DNA of 64,000 nucleotides from the NCBI RefSeq assembly GCF_004348975.1, contig NZ_SMFP01000011.1, positions 114,530-178,529 of the forward strand, read 5' to 3'. Source of the DNA: Antarcticimicrobium sediminis. Its GTDB lineage: Bacteria; Pseudomonadota; Alphaproteobacteria; Rhodobacterales; Rhodobacteraceae. Positions 56,450-64,000 of the stretch are shown in pieces; the stretch's first letter is position 1; every line of letters begins with the position of its first letter. Made by a program: the position numbers and the translations under genes. The notes beneath the pieces are model-generated. The model worked only from the letters and a program-made list of their open reading frames with translations, did no database searches and was not told the origin of the DNA.

Positions 56450-58069
56450 TTACAGAAAGGCCAGCTCGTCGACCACGATATCGGCGGTATCGAGCAGGCT
56501 GTTGGTCAGGCTTACCGTGCCCAGCACCGCGCCGCTTTTCTCATCGCTCAGCGTCAGCACGGTGACCGGCGTGCCGGTGGCGGTATTGACGCCGATGGAA
56601 TACTCGATCCCCGCATCCAGCACGATCCGGTCGCCATCGGCACCGTTGAAGCGCTCCACATGATCGTCGCCGAACGCCGATTTTGCGAACAGGAAACTGT
56701 CGGCGCCGATATTGCCGCGCATCTCGTCATCGCCCATGCCGCCGATCAGCGTGTTGTCGCCGGCGCCGCCATCAAGATAATCATCGCCCGCGCCGCCCGA
56801 CAGGAGGTCGTCGCCGTGATCGCCGCGCAGCTCGTCCGCGCCCTTGCCGCCCTCCAGCACATCGTCGCCATAGCCACCATACAGCAGGTCGATCCCCGCC
56901 TCGCCGAACAGCTGGTCCGCACCGTCCTCGCCATACAGCGTATCATTGCCCTCGCCACCATACAGCTTGTCCTTGCCATAGCTGCCGGCCAGCTTGTCAT
57001 CGCCTTCGCCGCCCTCAAGCGTGTCATTGTCATAGCCGCCATACAGCTCGTCGATGCCGTTGCCCCCGACCAGCCGGTCATTGCCGCTGCCGCCATACAG
57101 CTTGTCATCGCCGCCGTTGCCGAACAGGCGATCGTTGCCCGCGTCACCGCTCAGGCTGTCGACGCCCTCGTTTCCGTACAGCCGGTCCGCCGCATCGCCG
57201 CCATACAGCCTGTCGTCGCCGTCGCCGCCGATCAGCTTGTCGCGCCCCTCATTGCCATACATCGCATCATTGCCGGATTGCCCGCGCAGCACGTCGTTAC
57301 CGTACGACCCTGACAGGCTGTCATCGCCGCCGCCGCCGCTAAGCGTATCGCGGCCATCGCCACCATTCAGGCTGTCATTGCCGCCCTCGCCGAACAGCTT
57401 GTCATTGCCCGCCCCGCCACTGACCGAATCGTCACCCGTGCCGGAAAAGATGGTGTCATTGCCGTGATCGCCATAGCTGCGGTCATGCCCGGCCCCCAGA
57501 TGAATGGTGTCGTCCAACTCGCCGCCATCCACTCGGTCGTCCAGATCGGTGCCGAAATAATGCGATGCCCCTTCGCTCAGATAATAGGTCATCCAGTGCG
57601 ACAACTGCCCAAGCGTTGCATTGGCATTGCCGTCCTCGTTCACGACCCGGCCGTCCTCGCGGATTTCAAAGCCGATATGATACATCCCGTCGAACACCGT
57701 GTTGGTCAGGCTGTCGCCTTCCAGATAGCCGTTGCCGCCATCGTTCTGCACAAGGTGATAGCCCCATTCCTCGCCGCCCTCGTCATCGCCGTGCAACTCG
57801 ATAAACGTGTCATAGCGCTCGGTATGGGCGGGATCGCGGATATAGGCGTTGATCGCTTGGACATCGGCGATGTCGATCAACCCGTCGGCGAACAGCTTGC
57901 CGTTTTCGATCGCGGTGAGGATCAGCGCGTTCAGGGCATCTGCCGCCTGCGCCCCGCCCTGAATGTCGGTGCTCGAAATGCTTCGGTTCAACCCGCTATT
58001 GTCCAGAAGCGCGTTGACGATGCTATCCAGCCCGGTTCCGGTCGTGCCTTCGGTCAGTTTCTTGCCCAC
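56450..58069 (-). CDS. RTX (hemolysin-type Ca2+-binding) protein with peroxidase-associated N-terminal module
   Basis: 539 aa. The N-terminal ~170 residues (LIDIADVQAINAYIRDPAHTERY..., FIELHGDDEGGEEWGYHLVQNDGG, VVNEDGNANATLGQLSHWM) resemble the spacer module I recall beside haem-peroxidase domains in large Roseobacter RTX proteins, but no peroxidase is present. Then about thirty RTX nonapeptides (GGxGxDxLx) span ~175-465, followed by a typical secretion-signal-like tail (SAFGDDHVERFNGADGDRIVLDAG...VVDELAFL). It should be exported by a type 1 system; none is encoded here. Start GTG 58069 with AAAGGAA upstream. Confidence 0.88.
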   Translation of the reverse strand: MGKKLTEGTTGTGLDSIVNALLDNSGLNRSISSTDIQGGAQAADALNALILTAIENGKLFADGLIDIADVQAINAYIRDPAHTERYDTFIELHGDDEGGEEWGYHLVQNDGGNGYLEGDSLTNTVFDGMYHIGFEIREDGRVVNEDGNANATLGQLSHWMTYYLSEGASHYFGTDLDDRVDGGELDDTIHLGAGHDRSYGDHGNDTIFSGTGDDSVSGGAGNDKLFGEGGNDSLNGGDGRDTLSGGGGDDSLSGSYGNDVLRGQSGNDAMYGNEGRDKLIGGDGDDRLYGGDAADRLYGNEGVDSLSGDAGNDRLFGNGGDDKLYGGSGNDRLVGGNGIDELYGGYDNDTLEGGEGDDKLAGSYGKDKLYGGEGNDTLYGEDGADQLFGEAGIDLLYGGYGDDVLEGGKGADELRGDHGDDLLSGGAGDDYLDGGAGDNTLIGGMGDDEMRGNIGADSFLFAKSAFGDDHVERFNGADGDRIVLDAGIEYSIGVNTATGTPVTVLTLSDEKSGAVLGTVSLTNSLLDTADIVVDELAFL

Positions 58070-58088
58070 GTGACGTTCCTTTATTCGA

Positions 58089-58115
58089 ATGCGCGCATGA
58101 TGCGCGTACTGCGCA
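58089..58115. repeat. Nested ATGCGC palindromes upstream of the RTX gene
   Basis: ATGCGCGCAT (58089-58098) is a perfect palindrome; ATGCGC / GCGCAT with a 5-base centre follows at 58099-58115. They end about 20 bp upstream of the RTX start, a suitable operator or 5'-leader hairpin position. Confidence 0.55.
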
Positions 58116-58583
58116 TGTCTCCCTTGGCAGAGACCTTGCGCCCGGCTTTGCGGCAGAATTTGAATTAAAGTGTGGCGAAAGTCTGTCCGCACCCCGCGCG
58201 GGCGGGTCCGTGCCGACACGAGGGCCCCTAAGGGGCGGTCCACCGCCGAAATACGCGAGTTTCGGGATTTGCGGCGGTGGGATGTCGTTTTTGCGCCGGT
58301 GTCGGCGCGTCAGGCAGGGGGACGCGATCAAAGCTGCGCTGCCGTAAACACAGCCGTCCCCGACAGGACGTGCTGCGACCGACATCCGACCAGACACGCT
58401 GTTGCGCCTTGCCGCAAAGCCGGAACCGACCTAGCGTCAGGCCATGAGATCGGAATTCACACGTTTTGAGCTGGGCTGGCGCGCCATTGGTGCGCCGTTC
58501 GGCAAAACGCAGGAGTGGTGGCCGCCCCCCTGCCGTTGATCCGCTTATCCGCGATCAACACCTCAAAATGAACTGGATTTACG
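58116..58583. other. Intergenic region, no gene seen
   Basis: About 470 bp between the RTX gene leader and the dioxygenase start. An AT-rich patch (AATTTGAATTAAAG, about 58158-58171) could hold the RTX promoter. The hairpin GGCGCGCCATTGGTGCGCC lies near 58480. I found no tRNA, ORF with a start and ribosome-binding site, or mobile element. Confidence 0.6.
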
Positions 58584-59712
58584 ATGACCATACACACCGT
58601 TTTGGTCCGCGCTGACACGCTTGTCGTGTCTTGGGCGGACGGCAGCTCGTCTTCATACCCGACGATCTGGCTGCGCGACAATTGCCCCTCGGGCTTGCAT
58701 CCGCAAACCCACGAACGGCTTCTGGATCTGCTCGCGTTGGAGGCCGCGCCGGTCCTGACCTCTGCGCAGCTTGACGGAGATCACGTTGTGCTCAGCTATG
58801 GCGACGGTCATGTCAGCCCGATGCCCGTGGGGTTGCTCAGCGCCCATCGTCCCGGACAGCGCGCAGCGGATGCCGCCGCCATTGCGCCCCAGCTTTGGCG
58901 CGGAGATGACCGCGCAAACCGTCCCGCGTCATGTGGCGGCCCCGATTTTGGCGGACGACCCCGCGCTGAACGCATGGCTGCAAGACACCGCCAGATACGG
59001 CATCGCGATTGTTGAGGGCCTGGAGGACAGGACCAGCGCAGGGGTCGATGTGGCGCAACGGATCGGTTTCCTGCGGGAAACCAATTTCGGCACAACGTTC
59101 GAGGTGATCAACAAACCCGATCCGAACAACCTCGCTTACACCTCTGTCGCCTTGCCGCTGCACACCGATTTGCCAAACCAGGAAGTTCCCCCCGGGTTCC
59201 AGTTTTTGCACTGCCTGGCCAATGAGGCGACAGGGGGCGGCTCCCTGTTCGCCGATGGATTCGCGATTGCCGAGGATTTGCGCGTCGAGGATCCCGAGGC
59301 GTTTCGTCTCCTGTGCGACGTGCCCATTCCCTTTCGGTTCCACGATCCCGAGGCAGATATTCGCGTTCATGAACCGGTCATCACGTTGAACGGGTCAGGC
59401 GAGGTGATCGAGATCCGCTATAACGCCCATCTGGCGGGGGTTTTTGACATGCCGTCAAAGATCATGCCCGACTATTACCGGGCGTATCGCGCCTATATGG
59501 CCAAAACACGGGATCCAAAGTACCGCCTGACCCTGAAGTTGAAGGGGGGCGAAATGGTTGTCTTTGACAATCGTCGGGTGCTGCATGGCCGCGACGCGTT
59601 CGATCCCTCGACCGGGTTTCGGCATCTGCACGGCTGTTATGTGGACCGGGGTGAATTCACCTCGCGTCTGCGTTTGTTGGCGCGCCCTGCGAGCGGTGCC
59701 AAGACGGTCTGA
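58584..59712 (+). pseudogene. Gamma-butyrobetaine dioxygenase-like (TauD/TfdA) gene broken by a frameshift
   Basis: Frame 1 (58584 onward) encodes the N-terminal GBBH-like domain (VSWADGSSSSYPTIWLRDNC, to APQLWRG). The catalytic domain is continued in another frame from about 58897 to 59712, with Fe ligands HTD (LPLHTDLP) and His (VLHGRDAF), plus the oxoglutarate Arg region. The join reads CTTTGGCGCGGAG; two more G after CTTTGG would give the expected LW-GAE, so a 2-base deletion is the simplest cause. A separate catalytic-domain start (ATG 58906) lacks a ribosome-binding site. Known role: hydroxylation in carnitine metabolism. Sequencing error is possible. Confidence 0.8.
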
Positions 59713-59732
59713 TCGACAGTCAAGACGACAAC

Positions 59733-59761
59733 GGGCTCGCGCGCAAACAGCGCGGGAGCCC
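59733..59761 (+). terminator. Hairpin after the dioxygenase gene
   Basis: Stem GGGCTC.CGCG / CGCG.GAGCCC with one mismatch and 7-base loop, 20 bp past the stop. There is no U tract, so it may work poorly as an intrinsic terminator. Confidence 0.45.
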
Positions 59762-59994
59762 GGCAAAGACGACATCTACCTATTGCGCGCCAGCCCGGCT
59801 CGCGCCGGATCACGATGTCAGGTCACAATCGCGTGCGCGGCGGGGAGGCGTTAACCCGAGTCGCGCGCCTTTGGGCGGCGATCCGCGCAAAATGTACTAA
59901 ACCCGGTGGAAACTCCCCAATCCGGGGAAAACCGGTGCTGCGGCAGTGGGGCGAACTGTACGATTTGCCCCTGAAACTCCCCGAAACAGCCATG
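59762..59994. other. Intergenic region with a further hairpin
   Basis: About 230 bp without a gene. CCGGT...CCCC pairs with GGGG...ACCGG at 59903-59935. The 10-mer GAAACTCCCC occurs twice (near 59909 and 59973). Nothing else is recognisable. Confidence 0.55.
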
Positions 59995-60025
59995 AAAAAG
60001 GGGCGGAACAGCTTTGCTCCGCCCC
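59995..60025 (-). terminator. Rho-independent terminator of the DUF302 gene
   Basis: 8-bp stem GGGGCGGA / TCCGCCCC around a 10-base loop, followed on the minus strand by TTTTTC. It is 28 bp past the DUF302 stop. Confidence 0.85.
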
Positions 60026-60052
60026 GAAATCCGGGGGTTAACCGGGCGCGCG

Positions 60053-60493
60053 TTACTCGCTCAGGGCGGTTTGCGCGATCCCTTCCAGCATCGCCTGCAC
60101 CTCTTGCATCGGCCCTTCGGGATAGGTGCGATAGCCGACGATCACCTCTCCGGGGGTGTCCGCCAGTTCGGCCACGAAGATGTCATAGGGGCAATAGACG
60201 ATGTTCATCGGATTGGCCTCCATCACGCTGCGCGACACTTTGGCCGAGCAGAAGGAATAGACATCTGCCTTTGTAAACAACACCTTGTCAGATCCCACAT
60301 CGGCGCGGGTGCGTTCCAGCATATCGCCCACATGGCTGACGTGATCGATCACCAGCCCGGCATCCAGAATCGCGTTCTCGATCCCGAAAGCGACGTCGTC
60401 AAAGCCTTGATTGGTAGTATGGCGCACCATCTCCTGCGCGGCGACGGCCTGCGCGGCCAACCCCAGCGCGGCGGCAAGAAACACAGCTTTCAT
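60053..60493 (-). CDS. DUF302 family periplasmic protein
   Basis: 146 aa with a signal peptide (MKAVFLAAALGLAAQAVAA). The DUF302 pattern is GFDDVAFGIENAILDAGLVIDHVSHVGDML...VEANPMNIVYCPYDIFVAELADTPGEVIVGYRTYP. The two Cys (FCSAK, YCPYD) may be redox- or metal-related; inference only. ATG 60493 follows GGGGAGAG. It is divergent from the FMN protein by 112 bp. Confidence 0.9.
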   Translation of the reverse strand: MKAVFLAAALGLAAQAVAAQEMVRHTTNQGFDDVAFGIENAILDAGLVIDHVSHVGDMLERTRADVGSDKVLFTKADVYSFCSAKVSRSVMEANPMNIVYCPYDIFVAELADTPGEVIVGYRTYPEGPMQEVQAMLEGIAQTALSE

Positions 60494-60605
60494 CTTTCTC
60501 TCCCCTTCACAAAAGCGCGACTTGCCAGTCCCGCATTTCCCTCTCACTCTCTAGGCTAACGCCTTGGCGCGCCTTGCGCAAAGTCAAACATATCGGAGTT
60601 TATGA

Positions 60606-62099
60606 ATGAATATCGCCGTGAACGCTGTCGAGCTTCTGGCCGGTCTTTTTATCGCTATCATGGGTGTGCTCGTGTTGGTTCTGGCGGTTCTCTTCGTCAT
60701 CGACCGGGTTCAGACTGGCGATGCGATCAGGCGAAACTATCCGGTGATCGGGCGGTTCCGCTATCTGTTCAGTGCGCTGGGAGAATTCTTTCGCCAGTAT
60801 TTCTTTGCCATGGACCGCGAGGAGATGCCGTTCAACCGCGCCCAGCGGGAATGGGTCACGCGCGCCTCGACCGGCGAAAGCAATACGGTTGCCTTTGGTT
60901 CTACCCGCAATCTCAGCTTGCCGGGCACCGCGATCTTCGTCAACGCGCCGTTCCCGCCGCTCAATGACCAATACGCCAAGACCGAGCCGATGTTGATCGG
61001 CCCCACCGCGCGCACCCCATATCTTGCGCCCTCGTTCTTCAATATCTCGGGCATGTCCTATGGCGCCATCTCCAAGCCCGCGGTCGAAGCGTTGAGCCGG
61101 GGCGCGAAAGAGGCGAACATCTGGCTCAACACCGGCGAGGGGGGGCTAAGCTCGATGCATCTGGAAGGCGGCTGTGATGTCGTGTTTCAGATCGGCACCG
61201 CGAAATACGGTGTACGCGACGAGAACGGCAAACTTGACGATGACAAGCTGCGCGCCGTGGCCGCGCATGACACCGTGCGCATGTTCGAGATCAAGCTTGC
61301 CCAAGGGGCCAAGCCGGGCAAGGGCGGCATTCTTCCCGGCGCCAAGATCACGCCAGAGATCGCGAAGATCCGCAATATTCCGATGGACCAGGACAGCCTG
61401 TCGCCCAACCGCCATCCCGAGGTGCGCAACTTTGACGATCTGCTCGATATGATCGCGCATGTGCGCGAGGTGACCGGCAAGCCAGTTGGCATCAAGACCG
61501 TGGCCGGGTCCGACGACGTGTTCCATGGCTTCTTTGACGCCATCGTTGCGCGTGGACCGGAAAGCGCGCCGGATTTCATTACTCTGGACGGCGGCGAGGG
61601 CGGCACCGGGGCGGCACCGATGCCGTTGATCGATCTTGTCGGTATGTCGGTGCGCGAGGCGCTGCCGGTGGTGGCCAATATTCGCGACGAGCATGGGCTG
61701 AAAGAGCGGGTGCGCCTGATCGCCAGCGGCAAGCTGATCAACCCCGGCGATGTCGCCTGGGCACTGGCTGCGGGGGCCGATTTCGTCACCTCGGCGCGCG
61801 GCTTCATGTTCGCGCTGGGCTGTATTCAGGCGCTCAAGTGCAACAAGAATACCTGTCCCACCGGCATCACCACCCATGACCCGCACCTGCAAAAGGGGCT
61901 GGTGGTTGAACGCAAATACATCCGCGTCGCCCGCTATGCCCGGGGCCTGATTGGCGAGGTCGAGACCATCGCCCATTCCGTCGGCGTGGCCGAACCCCGG
62001 CTGATGCGGCGGCGTCATGTCCGTATTGTTCAGGGCGACGGCCATTCTGTCCCGATGAATGAAATCCTGCCAAGTTACAGCCCCGTCGCCGAAACGTGA
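60606..62099 (+). CDS. Membrane-tethered FMN-binding glutamate synthase-family protein
   Basis: 497 aa. An N-terminal membrane helix (LLAGLFIAIMGVLVLVLAVLFVI) is fused to the FMN-binding/synthase domain of GltB: SGMSYGAISKPAVEALSRGAKEANIWLNTGEGG, LDGGEGGTGAAPMPLIDLVG (FMN phosphate), and GCIQALKCNKNTCPTGI with the three Cys of a 3Fe-4S cluster. The amidotransferase domain of true glutamate synthase is missing, so it does not make glutamate from glutamine alone; its substrate is unknown. ATG 60606 has CGGAG 8 bases upstream. It is 66 bp before msrP. Confidence 0.9.
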   Translation: MNIAVNAVELLAGLFIAIMGVLVLVLAVLFVIDRVQTGDAIRRNYPVIGRFRYLFSALGEFFRQYFFAMDREEMPFNRAQREWVTRASTGESNTVAFGSTRNLSLPGTAIFVNAPFPPLNDQYAKTEPMLIGPTARTPYLAPSFFNISGMSYGAISKPAVEALSRGAKEANIWLNTGEGGLSSMHLEGGCDVVFQIGTAKYGVRDENGKLDDDKLRAVAAHDTVRMFEIKLAQGAKPGKGGILPGAKITPEIAKIRNIPMDQDSLSPNRHPEVRNFDDLLDMIAHVREVTGKPVGIKTVAGSDDVFHGFFDAIVARGPESAPDFITLDGGEGGTGAAPMPLIDLVGMSVREALPVVANIRDEHGLKERVRLIASGKLINPGDVAWALAAGADFVTSARGFMFALGCIQALKCNKNTCPTGITTHDPHLQKGLVVERKYIRVARYARGLIGEVETIAHSVGVAEPRLMRRRHVRIVQGDGHSVPMNEILPSYSPVAET

Positions 62100-62165
62100 G
62101 AGGATGTGGGCTGGCGCGGGGCGCAGTCGCGGCTAGATCTAAGGAAACGGATCAAGGGAGAGATC

Positions 62166-63077
62166 ATGGCCTATCGCTGGACAAATACGCTGACCCGCGC
62201 CGACACCACCCCGCAATCGGCCTTTTTGAACCGTCGGCAGCTTATGGCTGGCGCGGCTGCCGGGGCGGGGCTCGCCGCGCTGGGCGGTCCCGCGCTGGCG
62301 GCGACGGATGAGGGGTTGAAGCCCAACAGCTGGGAAGAGATCACCAATTACTGCAACTTTTATGAATTCGGCACCAGCAAGACCGATCCGGCCGCCCATG
62401 CGGGTGCGATGACAACCGCCCCCTGGTCGGTCATGATCGACGGCTTGGTGGACCGGCCGGGTGCCTATGATCTGGGCGACATCGTCGACAACATGACGCT
62501 GGAGGAGCGCATCTATCGCTTTCGCTGCGTCGAGGCCTGGTCGATGGTGATCCCCTGGACCGGATTTGAACTGGCTGATCTGCTGGACATGGTTGGGGTG
62601 CAGGAGGGCGCGCGCTATGTCGCCTTTGAAACGCTCAATCGCCCCGAAGAGATGCCGGGCACCAACTATCCGGTGCTGGACTGGCCCTATCGCGAGGGGC
62701 TGCGTCTGGACGAGGCGCGCCACCCGCTGACGATCATGGCCACCGGCCTTTATGACAGGCCGTTGCCGAACCAGAACGGCGCGCCGCTGCGGCTGGTGGT
62801 GCCGTGGAAATACGGGTTCAAATCGGTCAAGTCGATCGTGCGGATTACGCTGACCAAAGACGAACCCTTTGCCAGCTGGAATCAGGTCAACGCGCGCGAA
62901 TACGGGTTCTATAGTAACGTGAACCCGACTGTGGATCATCCCCGCTGGAGTCAGGCGACCGAGCGGCTGGTGGGCGGCGGGCTGTTTTCCCGCCGCCAGC
63001 TGACCCAGATGTTCAACGGCTATGGCGACGAGGTGGCGGCCCTTTATGAGGGTATGGATCTTGCAAAGCAGTTCTGA
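62166..63077 (+). CDS. msrP: Protein-methionine-sulfoxide reductase catalytic subunit MsrP
   Basis: 303 aa. Twin-arginine signal (FLNRRQLMAGAAAGAGLAALGGPALAA, RR at 23-24) exports the folded molybdenum-cofactor enzyme to the periplasm. Mo ligand Cys121 is in RFRCVEAWSM; NYCNFYEFGT and YGFKSVKSIVRI are typical. It repairs oxidised Met in envelope proteins. ATG 62166 follows AGGGAGAG. msrQ starts 1 bp after its stop. Confidence 0.96.
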   Translation: MAYRWTNTLTRADTTPQSAFLNRRQLMAGAAAGAGLAALGGPALAATDEGLKPNSWEEITNYCNFYEFGTSKTDPAAHAGAMTTAPWSVMIDGLVDRPGAYDLGDIVDNMTLEERIYRFRCVEAWSMVIPWTGFELADLLDMVGVQEGARYVAFETLNRPEEMPGTNYPVLDWPYREGLRLDEARHPLTIMATGLYDRPLPNQNGAPLRLVVPWKYGFKSVKSIVRITLTKDEPFASWNQVNAREYGFYSNVNPTVDHPRWSQATERLVGGGLFSRRQLTQMFNGYGDEVAALYEGMDLAKQF

Positions 63078-63078
63078 C

Positions 63079-63681
63079 GTGCTGGCCGATCTTCTGAACC
63101 ACTGGCTGCGTCGCGTCCCGGTTTGGGCCGTCTACCTGTTGGGGGCCCTGCCCGCGCCAGTCCTCCTGTATTGGGGGATGACAGGCGGGCTGGGGGTGGA
63201 GCCGATCAAGGCGCTGGAACATGAGTTGGGCTCGCTGGCGTTGCAGCTTCTTATCGCGGGGCTGGCGATTACCCCTCTGCGCCGCAGGCTGGGTCTTAAC
63301 CTGATGAAGTTTCGCCGCGCCATCGGCCTGCTGGCCTTCTTCTATATATCGCTCCACTTGCTGACTTGGTTGCTGCTGGATGTGCAGATCCCGTCACAGA
63401 TCTGGGGGGATATCGTGAAGCGCCCCTATATCACCGTCGGCATGGCGGCCTTCGTGCTGTTGCTGCCGCTGGCGCTGACCTCGAACAATCGCGCGCTGCG
63501 CTGGCTCGGGCCTCTGTGGCGGCGCCTGCATCAGCTGGTCTATCCAGCGGTGCTGCTGGGGGCGGTGCATTTCGTGATGCTGCGCAAAGGGCTTCAGATC
63601 GAGCCGTTGATCTATCTCGCGGTGGTCCTGGCCCTGTTGGCGCTGCGGTTGCCGATGGTGCGGCGCGCGCGTCCTGCGTGA
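63079..63681 (+). CDS. msrQ: MsrQ haem-binding membrane subunit
   Basis: 200 aa, about six membrane helices; the His residues in ISLHLLTW, LHQLVYP and AVHFVMLR are the haem-b ligand candidates of the YedZ/MsrQ family. It passes electrons from the quinone pool or flavin reductase to MsrP. Start GTG 63079, next to the msrP stop; an in-frame ATG at 63046, inside msrP, is an alternative. Confidence 0.92.
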   Translation: MLADLLNHWLRRVPVWAVYLLGALPAPVLLYWGMTGGLGVEPIKALEHELGSLALQLLIAGLAITPLRRRLGLNLMKFRRAIGLLAFFYISLHLLTWLLLDVQIPSQIWGDIVKRPYITVGMAAFVLLLPLALTSNNRALRWLGPLWRRLHQLVYPAVLLGAVHFVMLRKGLQIEPLIYLAVVLALLALRLPMVRRARPA

Positions 63682-64000
63682 GTCCCCCTTTGTCGTCCGG
63701 ATTCGGCCAAATCCCGTGCGATTCCGAGCCTTCCTTGTGGATAAGCCTGTGGATACCACGAGATGTGGTGTTTTGGGTGGAAACGAGTCGGTGGGCGTCT
63801 GTGATCTGGAGTGTATTCTCGGGTTGGGTTGCTTGGGGTGCGCCTTGGTACAGCGTTGATATTGAGCGATTTTCTGATGGATTGAAGAAAAGATGACGGT
63901 TTTGGCAGAAAGGGCTTGCGGGTTTTGGCGGTAAACCTTAGACACCCCTTCACCGGCGGCGCTTGAGGCGCACGGCGGGGCCGGACGGGACGGCGGGGCG
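63682..64000. other. Intergenic right edge, AT-enriched, no gene seen
   Basis: 319 bp without a credible gene. 63841-63900 has 34 A/T of 60, clearly above the surroundings. It carries a perfect DnaA box and a second 8/9 box (63736-63756) and a direct repeat GGTTTTGGC(A/G)G at 63898-63908 and 63921-63931, 23 bp apart. The last 40 bases are GC-rich. The features could be part of a replication origin or a DnaA-regulated promoter that continues outside the window. Confidence 0.6.
63736..63756 (-). promoter_or_regulatory. Two DnaA boxes
   Basis: TGTGGATAA at 63736-63744 is the exact complement of TTATCCACA, the consensus DnaA box; TGTGGATAC at 63748-63756 matches 8 of 9. Their starts are 12 bp apart, about one helical turn. 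Confidence 0.6.

Noticed and set aside
56660..57313. Apparent alanine/isoleucine repeat protein and CRISPR-like periodicity opposite the RTX gene
   Set aside because: 27-bp periodicity simply reflects the RTX nonapeptide codons; there are no spacers, and the frames are antisense shadows.

Overview
The window is 64 kb of high-GC chromosomal DNA from an alphaproteobacterium. It is most likely a member of Rhodobacterales (Roseobacter group, Ruegeria/Phaeobacter-like). That placement rests on gene content and order: rsmB, heparinase-like gene, purH, lspA, DUF3035 lipoprotein, paired M16 peptidases; a DinB with an N-terminal zinc ribbon; the DUF1674 (SdhAF4-like) gene; RTX-type glycine/aspartate-rich proteins; a MutL carrying the endonuclease motif; and a C45-only 1-Cys peroxiredoxin. 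I see no rRNA, tRNA, CRISPR array, complete insertion sequence or prophage. Most of the window is ordinary, densely packed chromosome.

Layout. 1-5,950: end of rarD, an NTF2-like protein, an RluA pseudouridine synthase, a GT11 fucosyltransferase-like gene, an aldehyde dehydrogenase, a 1-Cys peroxiredoxin and a GT25 glycosyltransferase. 6,000-14,100 (minus strand): the translation/RNA-decay set rbfA, truB, rpsO, pnp, opened up by accessory genes (DUF2233 secreted protein, DsrE-like, DUF1643, membrane-anchored RTX-like protein, DUF2239). 14,190-24,400 (plus strand): dapB, rsmB, heparinase-like, purH, lspA, DUF3035 lipoprotein, active and inactive M16 peptidase pair. 24,440-28,880 (minus): deoC, ALDH16-type double aldehyde dehydrogenase, a truncated polysaccharide-deacetylase-like ORF, and a GT2. 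29,130-35,210 (plus): mutL, rmuC, a membrane adenylate cyclase, DUF3775, a VIT-family transporter. 35,390-38,560 (minus): a lysine/saccharopine cassette with a SemiSWEET gene inside it, and a phosphoglycerate-mutase-like gene. 38,700-41,300 (minus): hybrid PAS histidine kinase plus response regulator. 41,545-50,400 (plus): an acyl-CoA ligase, a complete branched-chain-amino-acid-type ABC transporter and a PaaK-like ligase. 50,430-56,360: dinB, NUDIX, pyrF, a small conserved protein, clpB behind a textbook heat-shock promoter. 56,450-64,000: a second RTX protein, a frameshifted gamma-butyrobetaine-dioxygenase-like gene, DUF302, a membrane-tethered FMN glutamate-synthase-like protein, msrP-msrQ, then an AT-richer end with a perfect DnaA box.

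How the genes work together. The clearest functional unit is 38,700-50,400. A sensor-kinase/regulator pair is divergent from an uptake-and-CoA-activation operon (ligase, LivG, LivH, small membrane protein, LivM, binding protein, LivF, second ligase), with an inverted repeat and a good sigma-70-like promoter between them. This suggests regulated import and thioesterification of a carboxylic acid. The lysine cassette joins both saccharopine-pathway enzyme types to a small sugar-type transporter. The deoC/ALDH16 pair would release and oxidise acetaldehyde. msrP-msrQ, DUF302 and the FMN protein look like an envelope redox neighbourhood.

The most interesting unexplained items are: a hairpin followed by a conserved GAGTATTTG...AAGAAG motif, present three times in intergenic DNA; tandem 11-bp repeats ahead of the VIT gene; the DnaA-box/AT-rich/direct-repeat region at the right edge; the 2-base frameshift in the dioxygenase gene; and the SemiSWEET inside a saccharopine operon. 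I did not find a convincing wholly new system.
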